Below are positions 1 through 41,332 of a DNA stretch of 64,000 nt, piece by piece. The DNA is taken from positions 29,052,376 through 29,116,375 of the forward strand of contig OZ012694.1 of assembly GCA_963942565.1 (NCBI GenBank), given 5' to 3'. Made by a program: the position numbers and the translations under genes. Under the pieces are notes generated by a model. It saw only the letters and a list, made by a program, of their open reading frames with translations, did not search any database and had not been told where the DNA came from. Source of the stretch: Maea johnstoni. Taxonomy: Eukaryota; Annelida; Polychaeta; Spionida; Magelonidae. Positions within the stretch are counted from its first letter, which is position 1; every line of letters starts with the position of its first letter.

Positions 1-3000
1 ATAGGGGTGAGCCTCAGGGTGAGAGAGAGAGGGTGTGTGAGTGTTATGCTTGTAACTGACCACTATAGGGGTGAGCCTCAGGGTGAGAGAGAGAGGGTGT
101 GTGAGTGTTATGCTTGTAACTGACCACTATAGGGGTGAGCCTCAGGGTGAGAGAGAGAGGGTGTGTGAGTGTTATGCTATAACTGACCAATATAGGGGTG
201 AGCCTCAGGGTGAGAGAGAGAGGGTGTGTGAGTGTTATGCGTGTAACTGACCACTATAGGGGTGAGCCTCAGGGTGAGAGAGAGAGGGTGTGTGAGTGTT
301 ATGCTTGTAACTGACCACTATAGGGGTGAGCCTCAGGGTGAGAGGGAGAGGGTGTGTGAGTGTTATACTATAACTGACCACTATAGGGGTGAGCCTCAGG
401 GTGAGAGAGAGAGGGTGTGTGAGTGTTATGCTTGTAACTGACCACTATAGGGGTGAGCCTCAGGGTGAGAGAGAGGGTGTGTGAGTGTTATACTATAACT
501 GACCACTATAGGGGTGAGCCTCAGGGTGAGAGAGAGGGTGTGTGAGTGTTATGCTTGTAACTGACCACTATATGGGTGAGCCTCAGGGTGAGAGAGAGAG
601 GGTGTGTGAGTGTTATGCTTGTAACTGACCACTATAGGGGTGAGCCTCAGGGTGAGAGAGAGAGGGTGTGTGAGTGTTATGCTATAACTGACCACTATAG
701 GGGTGAGCCTCAGGGTGAGAGAGAGAGGGTGTGTGAGTGTTATGCTATAACTGACCACTATAGGGGTGAGCCTCAGGGTGAGAGAGAGAGGGTGTGTGAG
801 TGTTATGCTTGTAACTGACCACTATAGGGGTGAGCCTCAGGGTGAGAGAGAGGGTGTGTGTGTGTGTGTTATACTATAACTGACCACTACAGGGGTGAGC
901 CTCAGGGTGAGAGAGAGAGGGTGTGTGAGTGTTATGCTTGTAACTGACCACTATAGGGGTGAGCCTCAGGGTGAGAGAGAGAGGGTGTGTGAGTGTTATG
1001 CTATAACTGACCACTATAGGGGTGAGCCTCAGGGTGAGAGAGAGAGGGTGTGTGAGTGTTATGCTATAACTGACCACTATAGGGGTGAGCCTCAGGGTGA
1101 GAGAGAGAGGGTGTGTGAGTGTTATGCTTGTAACTGACCACTATAGGGGTGAGCCTCAGGGTGAGAGAGAGAGGGTGTGTGAGTGTTATGCTATAACTGA
1201 CCACTATAGGGGTGAGCCTCAGGGTGAGAGAGAGAGGGTGTGTGAGTGTTATGCTTGTAACTGACCAATATAGGGGTGAGCCTCAGGGTGAGAGAGAGAG
1301 GGTGTGTGAGTGTTATGCTATAACTGACCACTATAGGGGTGAGCCTCAGGGTGAGAGAGAGAGGGTGTGTGAGTGTTATGCTTGTAACTGACCACTATAG
1401 GGGTGAGCCTCAGGGTGAGAGAGAGAGGGTGTGTGAGTGTTATGCTTGTAACTGACCACTATAGGGGTGAGCCTCAGGGTGAGAGAGAGAGGGTGTGTGA
1501 GTGTTATGCTATAACTGACCAATATAGGGGTGAGCCTCAGGGTGAGAGAGAGAGGGTGTGTGAGTGTTATGCGTGTAACTGACCACTATAGGGGTGAGCC
1601 TCAGGGTGAGAGAGAGAGGGTGTGTGAGTGTTATGCTTGTAACTGACCACTATAGGGGTGAGCCTCAGGGTGAGAGGGAGAGGGTGTGTGAGTGTTATAC
1701 TATAACTGACCACTATAGGGGTGAGCCTCAGGGTGAGAGAGAGAGGGTGTGTGAGTGTTATGCTTGTAACTGACCACTATAGGGGTGAGCCTCAGGGTGA
1801 GAGAGAGGGTGTGTGAGTGTTATACTATAACTGACCACTATAGGGGTGAGCCTCAGGGTGAGAGAGAGGGTGTGTGAGTGTTATGCTTGTAACTGACCAC
1901 TATATGGGTGAGCCTCAGGGTGAGAGAGAGAGGGTGTGTGAGTGTTATGCTTGTAACTGACCACTATAGGGGTGAGCCTCAGGGTGAGAGAGAGAGGGTG
2001 TGTGAGTGTTATGCTATAACTGACCACTATAGGGGTGAGCCTCAGGGTGAGAGAGAGAGGGTGTGTGAGTGTTATGCTATAACTGACCACTATAGGGGTG
2101 AGCCTCAGGGTGAGAGAGAGAGGGTGTGTGAGTGTTATGCTTGTAACTGACCACTATAGGGGTGAGCCTCAGGGTGAGAGAGAGAGGGTGTGTGAGTGTT
2201 ATGCTATAACTGACCACTATAGGGGTGAGCCTCAGGGTGAGAGAGAGAGGGTGTGTGAGTGTTATGCTTGTAACTGACCAATATAGGGGTGAGCCTCAGG
2301 GTGAGAGAGAGAGGGTGTGTGAGTGTTATGCTATAACTGACCACTATAGGGGTGAGCCTCAGGGTGAGAGAGAGAGGGTGTGTGAGTGTTATGCTTGTAA
2401 CTGACCACTATAGGGGTGAGCCTCAGGGTGAGAGAGAGAGGGTGTGTGAGTGTTATGCTTGTAACTGACCACTATAGGGGTGAGCCTCAGGGTGAGAGAG
2501 AGAGGGTGTGTGTGTGTTATGCTATAACTGACCACTATAGGGGTGAGCCTCAGGGTGAGAGAGAGGGTGTGTGAGTGTTATGCTTGTAACTGACCACTAT
2601 AGGGGTGAGCCTCAGGGTGAGAGAGAGAGGGTGTGTGAGTGTTATGCTTGTAACTGACCACTATAGGGGTGAGCCTCAGGGTGAGAGAGAGAGGGTGTGT
2701 GAGTGTTATGCTATAACTGACCAATATAGGGGTGAGCCTCAGGGTGAGAGAGAGAGGGTGTGTGAGTGTTATGCTTGTAACTGACCACTATAGGGGTGAG
2801 CCTCAGGGTGAGAGGGAGAGGGTGTGTGAGTGTTATGCTTGTAACTGACCACTATAGGGGTGAACCTCAGGGTGAGAGAGAGAGGGTGTGTGTGTGTTAT
2901 ACTATAACTGACCACTATAGGGGTGAGCCTCAGGGTGAGAGAGAGAGGGTGTGTGAGTGTTATGCTATAACTGACCACTATAGGGGTGAGCCTCAGGGTG

Positions 3001-3730
3001 AGAGAGAGGGTGTGTGAGTGTTATGCTATAACTGACCACTATAGGGGTGAGCCTCAGGGTGAGAGAGAGAGGGTGTGTGAGTGTTATACTATAACTGACC
3101 ACTATAGGGGTGAGCCTCAGGGTGAGAGGGAGAGGGTGTGTGAGTGTTATGCTATAACTGACCACTATAGGGGTGAGCCTCAGGGTGAGAGAGAGAGGGT
3201 GTGTGAGTGTTATGCTATAACTGACCACTATAGGGGTGAGCCTCAGGGTGAGAGGGAGAGGGTGTGTGAGTGTTATACTGTAACTGACCACTATAGGGGT
3301 GAGCCTCAGGGTGAGAGAGAGAGGGTGTGTGAGTGTTATGCTTGTAACTGACCACTATAGGGGTGAGCCTCAGGGTGAGAGAGAGAGGGTGTGTGAGTGT
3401 TATGCTATAACTGACCACTATAGGGGTGAGCCTCAGGGTGAGAGAGAGAGGGTGTGTGAGTGTTATGCTTGTAACTGACCACTATAGGGGTGGGCCTCAG
3501 GGTGAGAGAGAGGGTGTGTGAGTGTTATGCTATAACTGACCACTATAGGGGTGAGCCTCAGGGTGAGAGAGAGAGGGTGTGTGAGTGTTATGCTATAACT
3601 GACCACTATAGGGGTGAGCCTCAGGGTGAGAGAGAGAGGGTGTGTGAGTTTTATACTGTAACTGACCACTATAGGGGTGAGCCTCAGGGTGAGAGAGAGA
3701 GGGTGTGTGAGTGTTATGCTTGTAACTGAC

Positions 3731-3754
<24 letters not shown>
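1..3754. repeat. 62-64 bp minisatellite array, about 59 copies
   Basis: The unit contains GGGGTGAGCCTCAGGGTGAG, then a GA run, then GTGTGTGAGTGTTATGC, then either TTGTAACTGACC (64 bp) or TATAACTGACC (62 bp). The array fills the window edge to 3754, so its true length is unknown. Blocks of variants recur 1,332 bp apart: the rare TATATGGG variant occurs near 570 and near 1902, and the GACCAATATAGG variants follow the same spacing. This indicates a recent block duplication of about 21 units. Open frames on both strands are only the repeat read without stops. The right end abuts the ALMS-motif exon of ALMS1, and the repeat unit includes the last bases of that exon, so the array probably sits in the following intron. 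Confidence 0.97.
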
Positions 3755-33491
<29,737 letters not shown>

Positions 33492-34725
33492 CTAAAAAAT
33501 AACACACATCTGGTAAAGAATATCTGTCACTATCGCTGATGAGGTGACAATGTGCCGCTGAGGTTCCATGTAACTAAGTACTGTAAATCCTGTTAATTTA
33601 CCAATGTTTTAAATTATGCTGGCATTTCCTGATCAGAAGTGATTGGTAAAATGAACTTCGTTAAAGTCGGAAAACCTATATATCAACAAATTTACAAAAT
33701 TGATTGGCAAACTAAATGTATGCCATTTTTGTTAAGTTCAGCAGTTCCATTCGTTATAGAATATAAATTATAATCCAAGAAGTTGTGTGTCTGTATAAAT
33801 ATGAAAACAGTTTGAATTTACAGTTGCTTTTAATTTGCTGATCACATTTCATCATTATCATTTAATCAAAATTTGGAGAATATTTATGCCTCAATTGTCA
33901 AATTTCGAACATGGCAAATCACACAAGTATTTGACAAGACCTTGACAAGACCAATTAATTTATATCTTTGCACTCCTGTTTAGGTTCAAGACTACCTTAG
34001 TACCTACCAGGAAAATGAGCATTATTATGCAGATTCCTATACATCAGACTATCACTATTGCTGCTGTTCTGACACACAGTAGAACTACAGTGTATGTACC
34101 TGCTAATCTGCTATGGGTCACGTGTAATCAATGCTTGAGGTGGGACCTTGACTTTGAAAGGTGTCACTTTCTCTTGCATCTAGCCTTTTTTCATAAGACA
34201 TACAGTATTCAAAGTTTTCACATGAATTAAAGCAGTGTAAATGCTCCATGTAATGTGCCCTTAGTGAAAACTGAGCAAAGATATGTGTTTGTTATAGTCA
34301 GTGTAATAGCTTCTTAGTGAGATACTGAATTTCCTAAAAAAAATGTCCATGATCCTAGTGTCTGTCCACAAAACATATAAAGGAGACCCAAGGGTTATTC
34401 ACAGACTGAGAGAGGTATTTATAATACAAAGGGGGGATGCATATTACGCCATTTTCTGGTACACCGATTCTCAATGCCACGGTACACTGTATGTGTGCCT
34501 GGCATGTGCCAGCTTATGCCGAAGCGCAATGTTGTTTTAAATCATTCGCCTTAAGATCTTGTCACTGTGGCCATAAAACTCGATATTGACTCGAGTTTTG
34601 GTCGCTAGATTTGCCGAGCGCTCAAGTTCATTTTTTGGGCCGAGTCCCAGCACTAGTGAATAAAGCATGTTTAACAAAATGACAATAAAATGGAAAGTAC
34701 ACAACTTCAGTTTCTTTCATGGCAG
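33492..34725. other. Intron or upstream DNA, nothing recognised
   Basis: AT-rich sequence upstream of the 33132-33491 exon. No exon, named repeat or RNA gene could be supported. Confidence 0.5.
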
Positions 34726-34728
34726 TAA

Positions 34729-35460
34729 GGCGACCCGTAATTGAATTGTAGTTTCCCGGATCCGCCGAACTAAAAGAAAACCACCCGACAGAAAAAAAAA
34801 ATCAGTATTAATTTCTTTTTTTATCATAGACAGCCGACCCAACTTAAAAGTATCCGATGAGAAATATAAAACAGTTAGGAATCTCGCCAGACAACATGTT
34901 ACATGCGAGAATTAGCAAAGAAAACATGAATCATAAGATTTATTTCTGCAAGACATCGAAGAAATTGATGTCTTGCGTGAAATTCAATGTGTGCGCCACA
35001 ATTGAAAACGATCGCAGGCGCTGTTGATCGAGTGTTGCCACCTTTGTTTACGATCAACAGCATTCGTTCCCTGACACTTTTTGGCTAAATTAATTGACAT
35101 GTAAGTCAATTAGATGTCAGGGAACACTATTATCAACTTAGAAATTTATATTTTCTAAGTTGGAACGATCAACAATGAGTTGAAGACAATGGATTGAATT
35201 CGAAAATAGCGTTCGCTATTTTCGAATTCAAAATGGCGGCCACGGCAGATCGACCATTTGATATTGAAGTTGGTTCAGTTATGTATTAGTTATCTAACTT
35301 GACCTAATAGTCCTATTTTATTTCCCGACTCCTTAATGCTCAGGTTCAGAAAAAAAATAAAAAAATATGAATTTTATTTTATTTTTATTTACCTCCCTAC
35401 CGACTCTGCAAAAATGGTCTGGGAAAGATCCGGGAAACTACAAATCAATTAAGGGTCGCC
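34729..35460. mobile_element. PIF/Harbinger-like non-autonomous element, 732 bp
   Basis: Inverted ends GGCGACCCGTAATTGAATTG then TAGTTTCCCGGATC on the left, and GATCCGGGAAACTA then CAAATCAATTAAGGGTCGCC on the right. TAA flanks both sides (34726-34728, 35461-35463), the target of PIF/Harbinger. Inside are three consecutive perfect or near-perfect palindromes: GTTCCCTGACA...TGTCAGGGAAC (35068-35127) with TAATTGAC/GTCAATTA nested in it; CAACTTAGAAA...TTTCTAAGTTG (about 35135-35163); and an 18-bp arm, 2-nt loop stem at 35194-35231. No transposase. Confidence 0.85.
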
Positions 35461-35984
35461 TAACAATAAACGACATGGTGTCAAACATGACTATTTATAA
35501 AGCGTATCTAGACCCCTGGGAAGCTGAGTTGTAAGGACATTGCATTATTGATAGCTCACGCAACGAGCGGTACTGAAAAATTAAAGCACCGTCGCAAGTG
35601 GCGTTTATGACTTGGAACATATCCACATAGTGAACAGACACACTGATACCGAGATTTACTTGTGGCCACTCATGTGTGCAAGTAGTCTGCCCTAATAAGG
35701 CGGAGCCATCTATCGCCAGAATATGGAAAAGAATATAAAATCTGATATCAATATTTTCTTGTGGCCACTCCGAGAAATTCATTTGGACGAAATCTGTCTT
35801 GTGTGCAGTAGTCTGCGCAACGAACATGGCAGCCTCTATCAGTTTAACATGGCAAAAAAAAATTACTCCCCTTTTCCCAAATCAAATTCAATGCGGCTTA
35901 GACTGTTAGAACCGCCACAGTTCATTCTAAAATTTATAAAGCACACATCACAGGATTTTCGGTATGTTTCCGCAATGTACAGTC
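35461..35984. other. Upstream/intron DNA with an internal duplication
   Basis: TTGTGGCCACTC with following GTGTGCAAGTAGTCTGC (about 35660-35690) recurs at 35758-35816 (TTGTGGCCACTC, GTGTGCAGTAGTCTGC). The 110-codon minus-strand open frame across it has no recognisable protein features and no consensus splice context. Confidence 0.5.
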
Positions 35985-36165
35985 AGGGTCTGACACTTAG
36001 ATTTTGGGGTAGGGGCCCGAAAAGGTCTTTTGATGAAAAATAGTGGTCAAAAACAGGATTTCTGGTTAATATACATACTATTTTGGGCCCCTAGTCAGAA
36101 AAATCTAGGAGCCTACAGAAAAATCTAGGGGCATATGCCCCTGGGAAAGTCGAACCCTGACAGTA
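35985..36165. mobile_element. Short TIR element with CAGGGT...ACCCTG ends
   Basis: It runs from GTCAGGGTCTGACACTTAG to AAGTCGAACCCTGAC; GTAC lies symmetrically outside each end (GTACAGTCAGGG and CCCTGACAGTAC). It includes GGGGCATATGCCCCTGG, a palindromic word that recurs in the 52-57 kb repeats, so the two families may share parts. Confidence 0.6.
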
Positions 36166-36185
36166 CAAGCAAAGAATGGGTTCTA

Positions 36186-36600
36186 GGACAATATCCCCCG
36201 GACAATATCCCCCCAGGGCAAAAACCCCCTGGACAAAATCCCCCCGTTCCAATATCCACCCGGACAATATCCCCCCAGATGATATCTCTAGTAAAACATG
36301 TGTAAGTAAAAAAAAAAAATTAAATTCAAAAAATATTCCCGTGTTTTAAATTATCCTAAAACATCTGTAAATAAAAATATTTTCAATTTTTCTTTTTAAA
36401 TTTCGGTGTTTTAAATTATGTTTTAGGATAATTTAAAACACTGAATTTTTTTTTATTTCTTTTAAAATCTTTTACTAACACATGTTTTAGGATAAATTAA
36501 AACACTGATTTTTTTTTTTAATAACACATTTCTAGGATAATTTAAAACACTGGATTTTTTTAATTAAAAAAAAAAATTACTAACACATGTTTTGGGATAA
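36186..36600. repeat. C-rich GGACAATATCCCCC repeat and AT-rich inverted/tandem repeat
   Basis: At 36186-36290 the word GGACAATATCCCCC recurs five times with small changes, putting six-C runs at regular spacing. At 36290-36605 a unit of about 66 bp built on CACATGTTTTAGGATAATTT and AAAACACTG recurs about four times, the leftmost copies inverted. Confidence 0.85.
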
Positions 36601-36852
36601 TTTAAAACACTGGAATTAGACCCTCCATGCTGTAACGTTACGGCCCTATGCTTATTGTTGCTCTGACGGGCCTCACCTATACTGCACTAGTCCTCCAATG
36701 CAAAAAAATGGAACCTGGGTGGGTGTATTGTGATGAAAACACTCCGTCACTAGTTTAATGGACAAGTTCGTAGGAATTAAGTTAATAAAGGCTCATAAGG
36801 GCAAGATTTTTGAATAAAGTTCTTAAACTGCTATAAAAGTGTTTTTTCTGAC

Positions 36853-37041
36853 CTGTTCCCTCGGTCGCCGTAGTCTGCGAGAGTAGTAACGTAAGTGGGC
36901 TGCGCAAGTCGTAAAAAGTTTATCTAAGTTCAATTGTTGGGCGGCACGTGGACGTGTGTTGGTGCTTGGAGATAACGCAACAACTTGTCTGACAACGCGA
37001 GAATTAGCGGCCATTTTGCGGATTAGGAGGCCTTCTTCCAT
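36853..37041 (-). CDS. Candidate first exon with basic, mitochondrial-like N-terminus
   Basis: ATG at 37041 opens 63 codons ending exactly at a donor (GAACAG|gtcaga), phase 0, with an in-frame stop upstream. A second ATG (AAAATGGCCGC, YY1-like and good Kozak) starts MAANSRVVRQVVALSPSTNT; later TCAAHLRYYSRRLRRPREQ. The peptide is Arg/Ser/Ala-rich with almost no acid, like a mitochondrial presequence with an RYYS cleavage-like site. By phase it can splice to the ALMS1 exon at 33491. It could be an alternative ALMS1 first exon or the start of another gene whose later exons I did not find. Confidence 0.45.
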
Positions 37042-37259
37042 GTACCTCCATAAAAAGATTAGATTTTTTCAAAAAGGAGGAGGTGAGTAAAATAAAATAT
37101 TGTCTTGAATGATAAATAAACACTGGTCTACAAATACAAGTAAGTTTTATTTCATTCAAATGTGTCAGTGCAAAGTCACGTATCAGGTTCCAAAAAATTC
37201 AACGTGAGGAACCTTGCCCCCAAGGTACGGACAGCCTGAGGGGGCAAGTCTCCTGGTCT

Positions 37260-37278
37260 TGGGGGGGGGGGGGGGGGG
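37260..37278. repeat. Poly-G tract
   Basis: About 18-19 consecutive G bases, directly left of the 502 bp TIR element. Confidence 0.9.
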
Positions 37279-37293
37279 ATGGTGCGTTGTAAA

Positions 37294-37795
37294 CGAATCA
37301 CGATCATCCGACCCCTATTCTAGCGACCCCTATCAATGCGACCCCTCTAATTACCGACTGCTACGCATACCGGCTCCTTTTATAATTAGACATTCTATGT
37401 TCATTTCCCTTCACATTTATTGGTAAACTAAAAAGGAAACATATATTCACTACTGACGTTGACTTTATGGAAGGGATTTAATGCTACTTTGAAGAAGGAA
37501 ATGAAGGAATAAATGACCTAATCTCGGCCGGCCGTGAAATGAACTACGGCCGCCGCTCGCCGCTCACTGCGTGAACACTCACTGTGAGCAATTAGTGAAA
37601 AGCACGGGCGGCTGACAGGGAACTCAGATAACAATTTGTGTTAACAAATTAACACAAACACATGAAATTCATTCACATACATTCATGTAATAAAGAAATA
37701 AAAAAGAAAAGCTGGTCGGCACGTCAACGAGTCGCTCGAAATTAGGTCGCTCGAGGAGAGGTCGCTCTGGTAGGGGTCGGATGATGTGTGATTCG
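37294..37795. mobile_element. 502-bp TIR element with 7-bp target duplication
   Basis: The ends are inverted: CGAATCACGATCATCCGACC on the left and GGTCGGATGATGTGTGATTCG on the right (arms about 30 bp with mismatches). Direct repeats TTGTAAA lie outside both ends. Subterminal words of the form GCGACCYCT recur three times on each side in opposite orientation. The centre holds a CpG-rich patch (CGGCCGGCC, ACGGCCGCCGC) and a TTTGTGTTAA/TTAACACAAA palindrome (37634-37657). No coding capacity. Superfamily not assigned. Confidence 0.82.
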
Positions 37796-38681
37796 TTGTA
37801 AACATCAGATCCCTTGAATTTCCCTGTCATTGGAAGGTCAGCTTTAAAGAATAACGCCTGTTGCAAGATAAACCCCTATATTTGGTGGCCACAATCATCC
37901 AAAAATAAAGTTTTTAGTTTTTTAATGAGATGCATTTTTTCTGTTAGCCTAGCATGTGTAGTTTGATAATTTGATATGGAAAAGATAACTTAAGCCCCAT
38001 TCTCAGAGAATTTGAGTGACATTTTACCCACCTTGAAGAGCTCTTCGGACGGGACAAGTGAACTATTTACTGATGCAAAGCTGTAAATATGTAGCCTGAA
38101 ATTGTTTGATATTTAGTTTTAAGTCTAGAAATAACTTTCTATTACTATTAGTAGGTCAAAATGATGTCTATCACAATGAATATAATGCTTTTTTGATTTT
38201 GAGATTGCACAAATATGTGTTTTCTACAAATCTTACAATAATACTAGGACGGACAGTGAAACAAAACACAGCTTAGGAGCAACTATTTCCTCTGTTATTT
38301 GTCAATGAAAATAGCAAGAACTGAATTACTAAGAGACAACAATAAACAGTTGCAGGAACATGTTAAGACAAGAATTTATTAACATATCAGATATGGCTAT
38401 TGCCCTTTAGGAGCTATTCGGACGGGACATCATCCCTTTAATTCCCAAGGCACAAACTGTACAAGCTAGGGGATGGTATTTCCGAAATCATGTTAAATGG
38501 GAAATACACAATTTCCCTACCTTTTAAGATTGAACTACTGTAGTAAATGTATCAGTAGGGACATTATAGCTAGTATATAAATCATTTGAGGGACATTAAA
38601 AACTTCAACTTAAGAGTTGGTTAGAATGTAGAGGTTTACCAAGATCAGGTCTGAAGAGCGTACTCATTGACAGGACTAATT

Positions 38682-38840
<159 letters not shown>

Positions 38841-41291
38841 GGGCAAAGTCAAGCAAGAGTTATCATCTAGGGCAAAAAATGAACTTCATCAAACTGTTAG
38901 GTGTCTTATATGGTTGGAAAGCTTATAATCTCTAGTTTCTGTATATGTATTTAGATTTTAATTTTTTTTTTGAAATAAAAGAGAAATTAAGGATTCATTC
39001 AAGGACGTTTTGGTAATCACACAAAATGTTTATAACTAACACTAACCCTACTTAACACAATCTAGTACTGCTGGTCATTTAATTTGATCTAAAGGCTACC
39101 TATGCAATTTATGGGTTATTAATAAGACTTATAATCATCCTTTAAACATTCACACACTTTTATGAAATAAAAAGGCGTTTTTTCATAAATTTGAAATTAG
39201 GTGATATGTGACTCCGTAACATGTGACTCCGTAACGCAAAAAACAGGTATTTTTAAATTTTCTAAGTGTTAACCTTAACATAAAAATACCAAACTTGGTG
39301 ACAGAAAGCTTTAAGGGACCCTTTTAAATCCAATACAAGTTGTTTCTTGGAAAATTATTTTTTTAGAGGTTTTTATTGGGAGTGAAATGTGTGACTCCGT
39401 AACGTTACGGAGTCACATGTATGTCAAGGGGCATTTAAGGTGGGTAAAACTCATTTCTTAAGAACACAATTTAGTACTATTTTATGACCTTAAGAAAATA
39501 CATGGCATAATTATTTTCATAACCATGTTATTCTGAGTCTACGCAAACCCATAATCTCACAAAATAAAGAGTTTGTTCTGAAGAGAATTATGTGATTCCA
39601 TCCAATTCTGCCTCATCCTATCCACCTGTATTTATAACATAATGGTGAGGTAGGTGGATTTGCTAAGGCTGAGGTGTTTAGTTAAGGTCCTGAATGTGAT
39701 GTACAGCAACTTTCCTTTTAGTAGGAGTTAGTTTTTTTGATCATGCTGTCTAGCAAAGCTGCTTCTTAGGCATAGTAGGCCAGACTAAATATATCACCTT
39801 TCCCAGTGAGCATGTGGAGTAAGAGGAAGTTTTTGTTTATTCTGTAGTACACAACTTTTCTTTTCCAACAGCTTCTTTTCTTCTCTCTGTGCTTTCTTTT
39901 TACCTCTCTTTCTATCTTTCCTACTATTTGTTCCTTTGTCAGTTCTGGTGCATTCTGCTTTTTGATCTGTTTTCTTATCCGATCCTTCACTGCTATTCTC
40001 TCATGGAGCCTAGGGTTAGCTCTGATCTTTTCCCTGTTTTTCTGCTTTTCTCAGTGATGGACAATGACATGTTTCCCTCTTGAAATTCTGAATGAATGTG
40101 ACCTTGAGTGCCTTTTTAAGATTAACCTCATCAATATTCACAATGCAAAGGTATGCACTAATCCAGACAATAGGAAGCCACTAAATAAGGAAGGGCAGAG
40201 GGGTGGGCCTGGTGGCTAACTGAAACAATTGGATCAGTTGTAGTAACTGCTGTAGGTAATCCAGTCCCACGGGACAGATCAACTCATATCATGTTTATTG
40301 CTACATGGGAAATCGTACCATTTATGCAATTAGTAACAATGTAGCCAAGATTGCTATGTGTAATGTCAGAAAAAGGAAGCGTCCCAGACACCTAACATCC
40401 CATACATCCCTATCCTGTTAGCTTGTTAAGAGACAAACCTTTCCTGTCTATACTTAAATACCTTTACAAAGCAGTCCAACAGCACCTCACTATGGTGAAA
40501 AGCAGGTGCAAAATAAAATTTTGTCTGATTTTAATACACTTTGTTAGGTCTTCTTGCAAGAAATATTCACTTTTACATTCATTTCTTATATTCATTTGCC
40601 AAATATAACTACATTTGATAGAGAATTGTGCATTAATGTGAATATGTGACTCTGTAACATTTGGTGACCGTGACTCTGTAACAACTTAACAGGACTTTCT
40701 GTGATGTTTTTCTTAGTAAAACCAGTTTTGGTAACAATTATAACTAAACTATTGTATTATGTTGTTTAAAACAAGTTTATCTATCTACAGATTGAGTTTT
40801 CTTTTAGAGTAATTCATGGTAATTGGACCAAATTAAACAACATTTGATAGAGTTTTGTGCATTATTATGAATATGTGACTCCGTAACGTTTGGTGAGTGT
40901 GACTCCGTAACGCAACCTTCAGTAATGTTTTTTTCAATAAAACCAGTTTTGGTAACAATTATAACTAAATTTTTGTCTTATGTTGTTAAAAACAAGTTTA
41001 TCTATCTACATATTGAGTTTTCTTTTAGAGTATCTCATTGCAACAGCAAGAAAAAGATATTTGATTAAAACCTTGAAAAACAGGTGGTAATTTTCCGTGA
41101 CTCCGTAACGGGCATGTTTTTTCACTTTTTAACCATCAAATTTTTTTTTTATGAAAATGAATTTTATACCATAATAAAGTACTTCACAAGCCCTTTCTAA
41201 CCATGTATAACTTTATATCAATGCCTTTTCAATAAAACTGTTATTTAGCAGTGAACAGCAAATCTGTGACTCCGTAACAACTTGACTTTGC

Positions 41292-41293
<2 letters not shown>
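38841..41293. mobile_element. Nested 2.45-kb non-autonomous element (B) with repeated TGTGACTCCGTAAC word
   Basis: Left end GGGCAAAGTCAAG, right end CTTGACTTTGCCC: a perfect 13-bp inverted repeat, extended by AT, with (TA)n on both outer sides, consistent with insertion into TA. The word GTGACTCCGTAAC (or GTGACTCTGTAAC) starts at 39208, 39223, 39391, 40646, 40670, 40875, 40899, 41097 and 41266, the last directly against the right end; one inverted copy at 39404 makes a 28-bp perfect palindrome with 39391. Bases 40609-40808 and 40841-41032 are a tandem duplication. No transposase frame is visible. Confidence 0.82.
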
Positions 41294-41330
<37 letters not shown>

Positions 41331-41332
41331 TA
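41294..41332. repeat. (TA)n tract at the right end of element B
   Basis: Short TA repeat interrupted by one TACA, continuing the microsatellite found on the left side of element B. Confidence 0.9.

Noticed and set aside
35227-35283. ATGGCGGCC start with YY1-like context, 18-codon frame beginning MAATADRPFDIE
   Set aside because: It lies inside the Harbinger-like element 34729-35460 and has no good donor; more likely part of the transposon.
35495-35827. 110-codon minus-strand frame
   Set aside because: No domain, no splice signals, and it spans a small local duplication.
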